Part shown: in pieces, positions 14,991-24,308 of the stretch
Layout: every line of letters starts with the position of its first letter
Numbering within the stretch: position 1 is the first letter of the stretch
DNA from: Edaphosphingomonas laterariae
Lineage (GTDB): Bacteria; Pseudomonadota; Alphaproteobacteria; Sphingomonadales; Sphingomonadaceae
Direction: 5' to 3'
NCBI RefSeq assembly: GCF_900188165.1
Contig: NZ_FZOS01000016.1
Coordinates: 21,041-85,040 of the forward strand
Length of the DNA: 64,000 nucleotides
The notes under the pieces: generated by a model
Told to the model about the DNA's origin: nothing
The model's database searches: none
The model's input: the letters and a program-made list of their open reading frames with translations, nothing else
Translations under genes and position numbers: made by a program

Positions 14991-17900
14991 TCAGCGCAGG
15001 ATCTTGGCGAGACCCTTGGATAGCTGGAGCGCGCCATTGAGCCGCGCCTTGGCGTCGGGCCAGGGGCGGGTGATGACCAGCTTGTTGTCTGGCCGCAGCT
15101 TGGCCGTGCCCTGCAGGCGCTGGGCATAAGCGATCAGGCCCGCCGGATCGGGGAAGCTGTCGTTGAAGAAGGTGACGAGCGCGCCGCGCGGCCCGGCATC
15201 GAGCTTCGCGACATGCGCCTTGCGGCAGTTGAGCTTGGTCTGGATCACCGACAGCAGGTTCTGCGTCGGTTCGGGCAGCTTGCCGAAACGATCGATCAAC
15301 TCGGCCGCGAACGCCTCGATCTCGGTTGCGTTTTCCAGCTCGTTCATGCGGCGATAGAGGCCCATGCGCAGATCGAGATCGGGCACATATTCCTCGGGAA
15401 TGAGGATCGGCGCGTCGACGTTGATCTGCGGCGAAAGATCGCGGGTCGAGACGGCGGCTTCCCTGAGCCCGCCGGCCTTGGCCTCCATGATCGCGTCTTC
15501 CAGCATCGACTGGTAGAGTTCGAAGCCGACTTCCTTGATATGGCCCGATTGTTCGTCGCCGAGCAGGTTGCCGGCGCCGCGAATATCGAGATCGTGGCTG
15601 GCGAGCTGGAAGCCCGCGCCAAGCGAATCGAGATCGGACAGCACGTGCAGCCGCTTCATCGCGGCTTCGGTGATCGTGCGCGTCGCGGGCGTGGTGAAAT
15701 AGGCGTAGGCGCGGGTCTTCGATCGGCCGACGCGCCCGCGCAGCTGGTAAAGCTGGGCGAGGCCGAAGCGATCCGCGCGGTGGATGATCAGCGTGTTGGC
15801 GCTGGGAATATCGAGCCCGCTTTCGACGATCGTGGTGGACAAGAGCACCTCGAACTTCTTGTCGTAGAAGGCGGACATCCGCTCCTCCACCTCGGTCGGG
15901 CTCATCTGGCCGTGCGCCACGACATAGCGGACCTCGGGAACCTCCTTGCGCAGGAACTCCTCGATATCGGGTAGATCCTTGATGCGCGGGGCGACGAAGA
16001 AGCTCTGCCCGCCGCGATAATGTTCGCGCAGCAGGGCTTCGCGCAGCACCACCGGATCCCACGGCATCACATAGGTGCGCACCGCCAGGCGATCGACCGG
16101 TGGGGTCTGGATGACGGACAATTCGCGCAGGCCCGACATCGCCATCTGCAGGGTGCGCGGGATCGGCGTGGCGGTGAGGGTGAGGACATGGACGTCCGAC
16201 TTCATCGCCTTCAGCCGTTCCTTGTGGACGACACCAAAGCGCTGTTCCTCGTCGACGATGACGAGGCCGAGCCGCTTGAATTCGACGGCCTTGGCGATCA
16301 CCGCATGGGTGCCGACGACGATGTCGATCGACCCGTCGGTCAGTCCTTCCTTGGTTCTCTTCGCCTCGGCTGCCGGCACCAGCCGCGACAGGCGGCCGAT
16401 ATTGATCGGGAAACCCTGGAAGCGTTCGACGAAATTGGTGAAATGCTGGCGGGCGAGCAGCGTGGTGGGCACCACCACCGCCACCTGCATGCCTGCCATC
16501 GCCGCGACGAAGGCGGCGCGCAACGCCACTTCGGTCTTGCCGAAGCCGACATCGCCGCAGACGAGGCGATCCATCGGCGTGCCCTTGGCCAGATCGTCCA
16601 GCACGTCGCCGATCGCGCGATCCTGATCGTCGGTTTCCTGATAGGGGAAGCGATCGACGAAGGCGGGATAGCTGCCGCTATCGGTTTCGGCCACGTCGGC
16701 CGGGCGCAGCGCGCGCGCGGCGGCGGTGGCGATCAGTTCACCCGCGATTTCGCGGATGCGTTCCTTCATCCGCGCCTTGCGCGCCTGCCAGGCGACGCCG
16801 CCCAGCTTGTCGAGCGCCGCGCCTTCCGTCTCCGCGCCATAGCGCGACAGGACGTCGATATTTTCGACCGGCACGTAGAGCTTGTCGCCGCCGGCATAGC
16901 TGAGCGCGACGCAATCGTGCGGGCTGGTGCCGACCGGGATCGACATCAGCCCTTCATAACGGCCGATGCCGTGATCGGCGTGGACCACGAGATCGCCGGG
17001 GCTGAGCGTCGCCAGTTCGGCCATGAAGGCGTCGGCGGATTTCTTGCGCTTGGCGCGGCGGACGAGCCGATCGCCCAGCATGTCCTGTTCGGTCAGCACC
17101 GCCATGTCGGGCGTGGTGAAGCCGTGATCGAGCGCGACGACGGCGAGCGCAACGGTGCCGCGCGCGGCGATGCCCTGCGCTTCCTGCCAGCTATCGGCGG
17201 GGGCGGCGCCGGCCAGGCCGTGATCCTTCAGCAGCCCGCCAAGCCGTTCGCGTGCGCCGCCCGAATAGCTGGCGAGGACGACCTTGCGGCCGCCACGCGT
17301 CAGCGCCTCGACATGTTCGGTAACGGCTTCATAGATGTTGAGATTCTGGGCGCGCTCGGGCGCGAAATCGCGCGGGCCATCGACCCCGAAATCAAGTACG
17401 CTGGCGCTTTCCGGCTCGTGGAACGGCGTGATCAGGTGGATCGGCCGGTCGGCGATCGCAGCCTGCCATTCGTCGATCGCCAGATAGAGCGTCTTGGGGT
17501 CGATCGGGCGATAGCTGCCCGGATCGGAGGACTGCGCCCGGACGCGATTGGCGTGATAATCGGCGATCGCTTCGAACCGGGCGTCGGCCGCGCCTTCGTC
17601 ACCTGCATCGCGGACGATGATGTCGTCGTCGCGCAGATGATCGAACAGGGTGGCGAGGCGATCTTCGAGGAAGGGCAGCCAATGTTCCATGCCGGCCAGC
17701 CGGCGGCCGTCCGAAATCGCCTGATAGAGCGGATCGCCGGTGGCGGTGGCGCCAAAGGCTTCGCGATAGCGCGTGCGGAAGCGCTTGATGCTTTCCTCAT
17801 CCAGCAGCGCCTCGGACGCGGGGAGCAGGGTGAAGCCGTCGATCCGGTCCACCGTGCGCTGGTCGGCCGGATCGAACCGGCGGACGCTTTCAATCTCGTC

Positions 17901-18473
17901 ACCGAAGAAATCGAGGCGCAGGGCCAGTTCCTCGCCCGAGGGAAAGAGATCGAGCAGGCCGCCGCGCACCGCGAATTCGCCGGCATCGGCCACGGTATCG
18001 GTGCGGACATAGCCATTGGCCTGGAGGAGGAGCGCCAGCGCATCGCGATCGATTCGCTCGCCGGGCGCGAGGCGGGCGACGAGCTGGCGGATGCGGAAGG
18101 GGGTGAGCGTGCGCTGGGTGGCGGCGTTGACGGTGGTCAGCAGCAATTGCGGCCGATCCGCCTTGCGCTGGAGCGCGTGGAGCGTCGCCAGCCGCTGCGA
18201 TGTCGCGCGCAGCGAAGGCGAGGCGCGGTCATAAGGCAGGCAATCCCAGGCGGGGAATTGAAGCACTTCCACTTCGGGCGCGAAATAAGCCGCGGCATCG
18301 GCAATGGCGCGCAGCGCGGCATCGTCCGGCGCCACGAACACCGCCCGGCCGCCATCCTTGCGCCCGCCGCAGGCCCGTGCCAGATCGGCCAGCAACCAGG
18401 GCAGGAAGCCCGCCGCGACGCCGGCGAGGGTGAGCGGCCGATCCGCCTTCAGGATGCGCTGGATATCAGTCAT
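14991..18473 (-). CDS. mfd: Transcription-repair coupling factor Mfd
   Basis: This 1160-residue DNA translocase removes RNA polymerase stalled at lesions and recruits UvrA. The UvrB-like N-terminal domain occupies roughly residues 1-350. The CarD-like polymerase-interacting domain is seen at LVVHADHGIGRYEG near residue 500. The RecG-like motor has Walker A GDVGFGKT near 636, Walker B IVDEEQRFG near 740 and TATPIPRTLQMAM. A TRCF C-terminal domain follows. Length is normal. It is the downstream neighbour of sdhE on the same strand with an 80-base gap, and is convergent with PEP-CTERM gene 1. Confidence 0.98.
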   Translation of the reverse strand: MTDIQRILKADRPLTLAGVAAGFLPWLLADLARACGGRKDGGRAVFVAPDDAALRAIADAAAYFAPEVEVLQFPAWDCLPYDRASPSLRATSQRLATLHALQRKADRPQLLLTTVNAATQRTLTPFRIRQLVARLAPGERIDRDALALLLQANGYVRTDTVADAGEFAVRGGLLDLFPSGEELALRLDFFGDEIESVRRFDPADQRTVDRIDGFTLLPASEALLDEESIKRFRTRYREAFGATATGDPLYQAISDGRRLAGMEHWLPFLEDRLATLFDHLRDDDIIVRDAGDEGAADARFEAIADYHANRVRAQSSDPGSYRPIDPKTLYLAIDEWQAAIADRPIHLITPFHEPESASVLDFGVDGPRDFAPERAQNLNIYEAVTEHVEALTRGGRKVVLASYSGGARERLGGLLKDHGLAGAAPADSWQEAQGIAARGTVALAVVALDHGFTTPDMAVLTEQDMLGDRLVRRAKRKKSADAFMAELATLSPGDLVVHADHGIGRYEGLMSIPVGTSPHDCVALSYAGGDKLYVPVENIDVLSRYGAETEGAALDKLGGVAWQARKARMKERIREIAGELIATAAARALRPADVAETDSGSYPAFVDRFPYQETDDQDRAIGDVLDDLAKGTPMDRLVCGDVGFGKTEVALRAAFVAAMAGMQVAVVVPTTLLARQHFTNFVERFQGFPINIGRLSRLVPAAEAKRTKEGLTDGSIDIVVGTHAVIAKAVEFKRLGLVIVDEEQRFGVVHKERLKAMKSDVHVLTLTATPIPRTLQMAMSGLRELSVIQTPPVDRLAVRTYVMPWDPVVLREALLREHYRGGQSFFVAPRIKDLPDIEEFLRKEVPEVRYVVAHGQMSPTEVEERMSAFYDKKFEVLLSTTIVESGLDIPSANTLIIHRADRFGLAQLYQLRGRVGRSKTRAYAYFTTPATRTITEAAMKRLHVLSDLDSLGAGFQLASHDLDIRGAGNLLGDEQSGHIKEVGFELYQSMLEDAIMEAKAGGLREAAVSTRDLSPQINVDAPILIPEEYVPDLDLRMGLYRRMNELENATEIEAFAAELIDRFGKLPEPTQNLLSVIQTKLNCRKAHVAKLDAGPRGALVTFFNDSFPDPAGLIAYAQRLQGTAKLRPDNKLVITRPWPDAKARLNGALQLSKGLAKILR

Positions 18474-18552
18474 CGGCGGCGAATGCCGTCCATGGCCACG
18501 GCGATAGGCACCGCGATGCGATGCAGGTGCCGTGGCCCCGGCGGCGTCGCCG

Positions 18553-18819
18553 TCATTTCAGCACCTCGATATAATCGAGCCGCATCAGCGCCTCCATCAT
18601 CGGCCCCTGCCATTGCGCGGGCACGGGCTCCACACCCATGGCCCAGGCCATGATGTCGACGTCCTGTTCCTCCATAAAGGCTTCGAACCAGTCCATCTCG
18701 GCCTCGCCCCAGCTGGCCGAATGATGATCGAAGAAGCCGCCGACCATATAATCGGCTTCCCGCGTGCCGCGGTGCCAGGCGCGGAAACGGAGGCGCTTGA
18801 GGCGAATGTCACGATCCAT
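18553..18819 (-). CDS. sdhE: FAD assembly factor SdhE (succinate dehydrogenase assembly factor 2)
   Basis: This 88-residue protein helps attach FAD covalently to the flavoprotein subunit of succinate dehydrogenase. The signature is clear: RLKRLRFRAWHRGTREAD at residues ~6-23 includes the conserved RGxxE-type motif (RGTREAD), followed by ADYMVGGFFDHH and the acidic helix WFEAFMEEQDVDIMAW. The ATG at 18819 starts the conserved protein; the longer frame upstream would run into the recG leader. It is divergent from recG and upstream of mfd, the arrangement usual in alphaproteobacteria. Confidence 0.95.
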   Translation of the reverse strand: MDRDIRLKRLRFRAWHRGTREADYMVGGFFDHHSASWGEAEMDWFEAFMEEQDVDIMAWAMGVEPVPAQWQGPMMEALMRLDYIEVLK

Positions 18820-18902
18820 GGTCGGCTTCCCGGGCAATGCCAATAAGCCGGCGGGTGCTGGCGCACCTGCCGACTGGTCGATATGAGTGCGTGTCATCTA
18901 CT

Positions 18903-20966
18903 ATGCGCCCTGACATTCTCAACCCGTTGTTCGCCGAAGTGGAAGCGTTGAAGGGCGTCGGCCCTGCGCTGATGAAGCCCTTGCGCAAGCTGGGGCTGGA
19001 ACGCGTCGTCGATCTTTTGTTCCACCTTCCCGCCACCTGGATCGACCGCAAGGCCGTGGAGGTGCTGGCGGAGGAGGATGCCGGGCGGGTGGTGACGGTG
19101 GTGGTGACGCCGGTCGAATATCGCGCATCGGGATCGGCTCGGGCGCCGTTTCGCGTGCAGGCGGTGGACAAGGCGGGCAACGCGCTCAGCCTCGTCTATT
19201 TCGGGCGCAATTCGGGCTGGGCGCGCAAGCTGTTTCCGCTGAACGAGCCGCGCACCGTTTCCGGCAAGATCGAACTTTACGGCCAGCAATTGCAGATGAT
19301 CCACCCGGATCATGTGATCGCGCCGGGCGAGGCGGTGGACCTGCCGGCGCGCGAGCCGGTCTATCGGCTGTCGGAGGGGCTGGCCAATCGCCGCATGGGG
19401 CAATTGGCCGAACAGGCGGTGGCGCGGGCGCCCGATCTGGCCGAATGGATCGAACCGAGCCTGCTGGCGCGCCATCAATGGCCCAATTGGCGCGACGCGA
19501 TCACGCGCGCCCATGCCGATCCGGCGGACAAGGTGGCGCGCGAACGGCTGGCCTATGACGAGGTGTTCGCCAACCAGTTGGCGCTGATGCTGGTGCGGGC
19601 ATCGTCGCGGCGGCGGCGTGGCCAGCCGCTGCTGGGCGACGGGCGGCTGCGCGACATGCTGCGCCTGCCTTATGCGCCGACGGGCGCGCAGCGGCGGACG
19701 ATCGCCGAGATCGAGGGTGATCTGCAACAGGCGACGCCGATGGTGCGGCTGCTGCAGGGCGATGTCGGCGCTGGCAAGACGCTGGTGGCGCTGATGACGT
19801 TGCTCACCGCGGTCGAGGCCGGGGCGCAGGGCGCGTTGCTCGCGCCGACCGAGATTCTGGCACGCCAGCATTATGAAACGCTGTCGCGCCAGCTGGCGGG
19901 GATGCCGGTCAATGTCGCGATCCTGACCGGGCGGGAAAAGGGCCGCGCGCGCGAAAGCGTGCTGATGGGGCTGGCCGACGGATCGATCCATATCCTGATC
20001 GGCACGCACGCCATCTTCCAGCAAGGCGTGACCTACAAGCGGCTTGGGCTTGCCGTGATCGACGAACAGCACCGTTTCGGCGTCGCCCAGCGGATGATGC
20101 TGACGGCGAAGGCCGAACTGCCGCCGCATCTGTTGGTGATGACGGCGACGCCGATCCCGCGCACGCTGACCTTGAGTCATTATGGCGAGATGGACGTGAG
20201 CCGGCTGGACGAGATGCCGCCCGGCCGCCAGCCGATCGAAACGCGGGTGATGAACGACGAGCGGCTGGACGAAGTGGTCGATGCGCTCGGCCGGCACATG
20301 GCCGGCGGCGGCCAGGCTTATTGGGTGTGCCCGCTGGTCGAGGAAAGCGAGCTTTCCGATCAGGCCGCCGCTGAGGACCGCGCCGCGACATTGAAGGCGC
20401 GGTTCGGCGACAAGGTGGGGCTGGTCCATGGCCGGATGAAGGGGCCGGAAAAGGATGCGGTGATGGCCGCGTTCCAGCGGGGCGATCATGCCGTGCTGGT
20501 TGCCACCACGGTGATCGAGGTGGGCGTGGACGTGCCCAATGCGACGCTGATGATCATCGAGGGCGCCGATCGCTTCGGCCTGGCGCAATTGCACCAGTTG
20601 CGCGGTCGGGTGGGGCGGGGCGAGGGACGATCGGTGTGCCTGCTGCTGCGGGGCCGCGCGTTGAGCGAGACCGCGCGGGCGCGGCTGGCGCTGATGCGCG
20701 AGACGAACGATGGCTTCCGCATCGCGGAGGAGGATCTGAAGCTGCGCGGCGCGGGCGAGATCCTCGGCACGCGCCAATCGGGCGACGCGGAATTGCGGCT
20801 GGCCGATGCCGAGCAACTGGCGGCGCTGATCGACACCGCGACAGACGATGCGCGGCTGCTGGTCGATCGTGACGGCGGGCTTGAAGCGGAGCGGGGGCAG
20901 GCGGCGCGGACCGCCCTCTATCTGTTCGAGCGCGATGCGGCGGTGGGGCTGCTGCGTTCGGGCTGA
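18903..20966 (+). CDS. recG: ATP-dependent DNA helicase RecG
   Basis: This 687-residue helicase remodels stalled replication forks and branch-migrates Holliday junctions. The N-terminal part shows the helix-hairpin-like PLFAEVEALKGVGPALMKPL and a wedge OB-fold. Helicase motifs are GDVGAGKTLVAL (Walker A near 286), VIDEQHRFGVAQR (near 385), MTATPIPRTL, and VGVDVPNATLMIIEGADRFGL. Length is typical. The ATG at 18903 begins MRPDILNPLF, the common start; upstream codons overlap the sdhE leader region. It ends 4 bases from the convergent PilZ gene. Confidence 0.97.
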   Translation: MRPDILNPLFAEVEALKGVGPALMKPLRKLGLERVVDLLFHLPATWIDRKAVEVLAEEDAGRVVTVVVTPVEYRASGSARAPFRVQAVDKAGNALSLVYFGRNSGWARKLFPLNEPRTVSGKIELYGQQLQMIHPDHVIAPGEAVDLPAREPVYRLSEGLANRRMGQLAEQAVARAPDLAEWIEPSLLARHQWPNWRDAITRAHADPADKVARERLAYDEVFANQLALMLVRASSRRRRGQPLLGDGRLRDMLRLPYAPTGAQRRTIAEIEGDLQQATPMVRLLQGDVGAGKTLVALMTLLTAVEAGAQGALLAPTEILARQHYETLSRQLAGMPVNVAILTGREKGRARESVLMGLADGSIHILIGTHAIFQQGVTYKRLGLAVIDEQHRFGVAQRMMLTAKAELPPHLLVMTATPIPRTLTLSHYGEMDVSRLDEMPPGRQPIETRVMNDERLDEVVDALGRHMAGGGQAYWVCPLVEESELSDQAAAEDRAATLKARFGDKVGLVHGRMKGPEKDAVMAAFQRGDHAVLVATTVIEVGVDVPNATLMIIEGADRFGLAQLHQLRGRVGRGEGRSVCLLLRGRALSETARARLALMRETNDGFRIAEEDLKLRGAGEILGTRQSGDAELRLADAEQLAALIDTATDDARLLVDRDGGLEAERGQAARTALYLFERDAAVGLLRSG

Positions 20967-20970
20967 CGGC

Positions 20971-21291
20971 CTATTCGGCCAGATCGAAGATCAGGCGATA
21001 TTCCTCGGCCTCGATCGGCGGGCGGAATTCGGCGCCGATGCGGTTGCCGAGCGCCCAGGCGACGCGCGCGCGGCGTTCGCCATGGCCGGGGATGGTGATG
21101 TCGATCATCGATTCCTGCGCGACGATGGCGGCGGTGCGCGCCATGAAGCCGAAGCGCGACACATTGATGATCTCGGCCGGGATCTCGGAGGAGCCGGGCA
21201 GCCGGATCGTGGTGCGCAGGAAAATGTCCTCACGCGTGGCGCGGCGCTTTTCGACCTCGAAAAGATGACGCGCGAGACCCTGTGAAGCCAT
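20971..21291 (-). CDS. PilZ-domain protein
   Basis: This 106-residue protein is essentially one PilZ domain, which usually binds cyclic di-GMP. The arginine-rich entry EKRRATRED (residues ~14-22) corresponds to RxxxR and INVSRFGFMART (~42-53) to the (D/N)xSxxG motif; here the serine is followed by R-F-G, which fits. A strand-rich remainder ends in FDLAE. It is convergent with recG with only 4 bases between the stops. Partner and output are unknown; single PilZ proteins often control motility or polysaccharide export. Confidence 0.88.
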   Translation of the reverse strand: MASQGLARHLFEVEKRRATREDIFLRTTIRLPGSSEIPAEIINVSRFGFMARTAAIVAQESMIDITIPGHGERRARVAWALGNRIGAEFRPPIEAEEYRLIFDLAE

Positions 21292-21374
21292 GATTCTTAC
21301 CCCGAAATGCCCGCTGACGGTGCGCCACGGGGATTAAGCGCGGCCCAAGAGAAATGGTTAATGCGATGAAACGA

Positions 21375-21413
21375 GCCATGGTCCCGCGACTTTTCCGTCC
21401 GCGGGACCATGGC
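21375..21413 (-). terminator. Hairpin terminator downstream of PEP-CTERM gene 2
   Basis: GCCATGGTCCCGCG (21375-21388) and CGCGGGACCATGGC (21400-21413) are a perfect 14-bp inverted repeat with an 11-base loop. On the minus strand it starts 9 bases past the gene stop and is followed by TCGTTTC. Confidence 0.75.
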
Positions 21414-21422
21414 GGTTAACGA

Positions 21423-22409
21423 TCAGGCCGTGGCGAGCGTGCCGTGGCGACGGCGCAGGGTGCCGCCGACGAGGCCGAATCCGGCGATCATCATCGCCCA
21501 GGTCGCCGGTTCCGGCACAGCGGCGGGCGGCGCGGTGAAGCCGCTGATGACGAACAGGCCGTTACCCGAACCGAAGGTTGAAAACAGGAAATCGCCGGTC
21601 AGCGGATCGATCACCGCCCCTTCGGCGCCGTTCAGCCCGGTAATGAAATCGCGGCGCGTGCCGGCGATCGGGTTGCCATTGGCGTCGAGCGTGTAGGTGC
21701 CGACCTTGCCCGCGCTATATTCGGACACGAGCAGGCTATCGACGCCGAAGCCGGCATTGCCGCCGTCGACATAGACGAGGCCCTCGGGTCCACCCGACAA
21801 CTGGCCCGACAGCGTGACCGCGCCGACCGTGTAGAGGCCCGAGCCGTCCGCCGTGAGCGTCGCGGTGTAGAATTGCCCGGTCGAATAGCTGGCGATCTTA
21901 AGATTGCCCGCGCCGTCGAAGCCCTGCGGCACGAATTGCAGCGTGCCCACCGTGCCGCCGACGCCGCCGGCACCGCCAAGGCTGATAATCTTGTCCGGCG
22001 CGGTGCTGCCCGGCTTGTATTGCAGCAGCGTGTTGGTGGGATAGCCGGTGGCGAACAGCACGCCGCCGGGGCCGAAGGTGAGCCCGCCGTCGATCTGCGG
22101 GGCCGCCGCATAAAAGGCCGATGGCGCGCCGAAGCCGGTGATGTGGCCATCCGCGCCGCGCACCACGTCGATGCTGGCGATATAGCCCTGCGCCGTATTG
22201 GCGTTGCCGCCGATCAGCAGCGTGTTGTTGTCGAGGAAGGTGACGCCGCCGAGCTGGCCGGTGACGCCGGTGGGCGTGCCCAGGCTGCTGCAGCTGTAGC
22301 TGCCGGCGAAATCGCCCCCAAAGGAAACGCTGCCGCAGGTGGCGGCAAAGGCGGGGACGGCGGAAAAGCCAAAATAGGCACAAGCAAGAAAAGCGAGAGA
22401 CAAGCGCAT
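21423..22409 (-). CDS. PEP-CTERM sorting-domain protein 2
   Basis: This 328-residue exported protein has a signal peptide ending AVPAFA (residues ~1-20) and the sorting tail VPEPATWAMMIAGFGLVGG followed by RRRHG. The centre alternates strands with repeated glycine-rich turns and phrases such as GGVTFLDNNTLLIGG and YIASIDVVRGADG, which suggests a beta-propeller of the NHL or SMP-30 style. The ATG at 22409 is taken because it directly starts the signal peptide; an upstream ATG at 22460 would add 17 non-signal residues. Its tail is almost identical to that of protein 1. A strong hairpin follows the stop. Confidence 0.85.
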   Translation of the reverse strand: MRLSLAFLACAYFGFSAVPAFAATCGSVSFGGDFAGSYSCSSLGTPTGVTGQLGGVTFLDNNTLLIGGNANTAQGYIASIDVVRGADGHITGFGAPSAFYAAAPQIDGGLTFGPGGVLFATGYPTNTLLQYKPGSTAPDKIISLGGAGGVGGTVGTLQFVPQGFDGAGNLKIASYSTGQFYTATLTADGSGLYTVGAVTLSGQLSGGPEGLVYVDGGNAGFGVDSLLVSEYSAGKVGTYTLDANGNPIAGTRRDFITGLNGAEGAVIDPLTGDFLFSTFGSGNGLFVISGFTAPPAAVPEPATWAMMIAGFGLVGGTLRRRHGTLATA

Positions 22410-22529
22410 CGGAACACACCCCGAGTTAAGAAAAAGCGGCCTGTCCGACGAGGCATTCATGTGCCTCCGCGCCCTCCGGTCAGGTCGACCGGGGGCGTAG
22501 CATTGTCGATGCTGGGAAAATAGCGCCGC

Positions 22530-22559
22530 TCGTGCCGTTTCCGTTCCGAAACGGCACGA
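22530..22559 (-). terminator. Rho-independent terminator of tyrS
   Basis: TCGTGCCGTTTC (22530-22541) pairs with GAAACGGCACGA (22548-22559) around a 6-base loop. On the minus strand it begins 27 bases after the tyrS stop, and CTATTTTCC follows a little further on. Confidence 0.7.
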
Positions 22560-22586
22560 TTGCGACGAAGATGTATTCTGGCGCGA

Positions 22587-23816
22587 TCAGGCGGCGGTGA
22601 GGACGCCGTGATGCTTCTTGCCGGCGGAGATTTTCACCGGCGTGTCGCCAACGGCGATCACCTGTGCCTCATCGGCCACCTTCTCGCCGTCCACGCGGGC
22701 GCCGCCGCCCTTGATCAGGCGACGCGCCTCGCCCTTCGACGCGGCGAGGCCGAGCGCGACCAGCGCATCGACGATGACGATGCTGCCGCCCGCCACCGCA
22801 TGCGTGGGCAGGGCATCGCCGGCGGCGCCTTCCTCGAACGTGCGGCGCGCGGTTTCGGCGGCCTGCGCGGCCGCATCCGCACCCCGGCAAAGCGCGGTCG
22901 CGGCATTGGCGAGGACGATCTTCGCCTCGTTGATCTCGGCGCCCTGCAGCGCGGCCAGCCGGTCGATCTCGTCCATCGGCAGATCGGTGAACAGGCGCAG
23001 CCGCGATGCGACGTCGCGATCGTCGGTGTTGCGCCAGAACTGCCAGTAATCGAAGTGCGAAAGCTGATCCTCGTTCAGCCACACGGCGCCACCCACCGTC
23101 TTGCCCATCTTGGTGCCATCGGCATTGGTGAGCAGCGGGGTGGTGAGGCCGAAGACCTGTGTGCCATCGACACGGCGGGCAAGCTCCACCCCGTTCACGA
23201 TGTTGCCCCACTGGTCCGACCCGCCCATTTGCAGGCGGCAGCCGGCGCGGCGCGACAGCTCCAGGAAATCATAGGCCTGGAGGATCATGTAGTTGAATTC
23301 GAGGAAGGAGAGCGACTGTTCGCGATCGAGCCGCAGCTTCACCGAATCGAAGCTGAGCATCCGGTTGACCGAGAAATGCTGGCCGATGTCGCGCAGGAAG
23401 GGGATATATTCCAGCTTGTCGAGCCATTCGGCATTGTCGAGCATGATCGCGTCGGTGGGCCCGTCGCCGAACGTCAGGAAGCGTTCGAATACCCGCTTGA
23501 TCGACGCGACATTGGCTTTGATCGTTTCTTCGCCCAGCAGGCTGCGGGCTTCGTCCTTGAAGCTCGGATCGCCGATCTTGCCGGTGCCGCCGCCCATCAG
23601 CACGATCGGCTTGTGGCCGGCGCGCTGCAACTGGCGAAGCATCATGATCGACACGAGATGGCCGACATGCAGCGAAGGCGCGGTCGGATCGAAGCCGATA
23701 TAGCCCGGTACGACGGCCCGTTCGGCCAGCGCGTCAAGCGCGCTCGCATCGGTCAGCTGGTGGATATAGCCTCGGCTGTCGAGCAGACGCAGGAGATCAG
23801 ACTTATATTCGGTCAT
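22587..23816 (-). CDS. tyrS: Tyrosyl-tRNA synthetase
   Basis: This 409-residue class I synthetase charges tRNA-Tyr. The HIGH-like motif is HVGH at residues 50-53, the tyrosine-binding stretch is [10 protein letters not shown] at 197-206, and the KMSKS-like loop is KMGKT at 236-240. The C-terminal ~65 residues form an S4 RNA-binding domain ([29 protein letters not shown]). The ATG at 23816 starts [12 protein letters not shown]; the longer upstream frame has no family likeness. It is divergent from the small gene and anmK, a pairing common in alphaproteobacteria. Confidence 0.98.
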   Translation of the reverse strand: MTEYKSDLLRLLDSRGYIHQLTDASALDALAERAVVPGYIGFDPTAPSLHVGHLVSIMMLRQLQRAGHKPIVLMGGGTGKIGDPSFKDEARSLLGEETIKANVASIKRVFERFLTFGDGPTDAIMLDNAEWLDKLEYIPFLRDIGQHFSVNRMLSFDSVKLRLDREQSLSFLEFNYMILQAYDFLELSRRAGCRLQMGGSDQWGNIVNGVELARRVDGTQVFGLTTPLLTNADGTKMGKTVGGAVWLNEDQLSHFDYWQFWRNTDDRDVASRLRLFTDLPMDEIDRLAALQGAEINEAKIVLANAATALCRGADAAAQAAETARRTFEEGAAGDALPTHAVAGGSIVIVDALVALGLAASKGEARRLIKGGGARVDGEKVADEAQVIAVGDTPVKISAGKKHHGVLTAA

Positions 23817-23909
23817 GGCGCCATCTGGGATTGTTCGGTGGCGGCGCTTAGCATGGGCGCGCCTTCCCGTGTAGGGGCAGATGGCAGAGGATTTTTCGGG
23901 GAGACGGGC

Positions 23910-24308
23910 GTGCCGCTGGGCGAATGGATGGCGAAGGCGCGAAGCTGGACGTGGCAGGATGTGTTCAATGCCGCGCTTGCCGTCGCACTGGCGCCGGTCG
24001 CGATCCCGGTCGCGCTGATCGTGCGGCTGACCGAACGGCCGATGGATCGTTCGCCCGAGGAGGTGGCGCATTATCTGCGCCTCGCCCTCAACCATGCGGC
24101 GGGGATCGAGGAGCGGCCGCCAGAGGCCTGGGATTGGGCGGATTTTACCGGCATCCGCATCGCCGACCGGGAACTGGAGGAGATTCGCGCCCGTGCGGCC
24201 CGGCTGCGCTTGCCGCTGGGCGAGGAAGCTGCAATGGAACTCCGCTTCCTGCTCGCGCGTGCCGAGCGCGCCGCCCGCCGAGGCCACCCCGAAAGGTTCG
24301 ATTCATGA
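23910..24308 (+). CDS. Conserved-looking hypothetical protein coupled to anmK, 132 aa
   Basis: This small protein probably starts at the GTG at 23910, which follows a GGGGAG site; an ATG at 23928 is the alternative. It has one hydrophobic stretch ([21 protein letters not shown], about residues 18-38) that could be a membrane helix. The rest is a charged helical region rich in Glu and Arg ([34 protein letters not shown]). Its stop overlaps the anmK start as ATGA, so the two are translationally coupled. I do not recognise a family. Function might relate to wall recycling by position only. Confidence 0.65.
   Translation: MPLGEWMAKARSWTWQDVFNAALAVALAPVAIPVALIVRLTERPMDRSPEEVAHYLRLALNHAAGIEERPPEAWDWADFTGIRIADRELEEIRARAARLRLPLGEEAAMELRFLLARAERAARRGHPERFDS

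Noticed and set aside
18494..18537. Hairpin GGCCACGG/CCGTGGCC between sdhE and mfd
   Set aside because: The stem is only 8 bp with a 28-base loop and no T-run; it may be chance in GC-rich DNA.
16020..18653. Plus-strand open frame of 877 codons opposite mfd
   Set aside because: Antisense to a firmly identified helicase and without any recognisable domain.
18894..20816. Minus-strand open frame of 640 codons opposite recG
   Set aside because: Antisense to complete RecG motifs; the product is a Gln/His/Arg-rich string.
22523..22536. Possible third sigma-54 promoter for PEP-CTERM gene 2 on the minus strand
   Set aside because: GG and GC spacing fits, but the TT before GC is replaced by GC, it overlaps the tyrS terminator and lies over 100 bases from the start; too weak to call.
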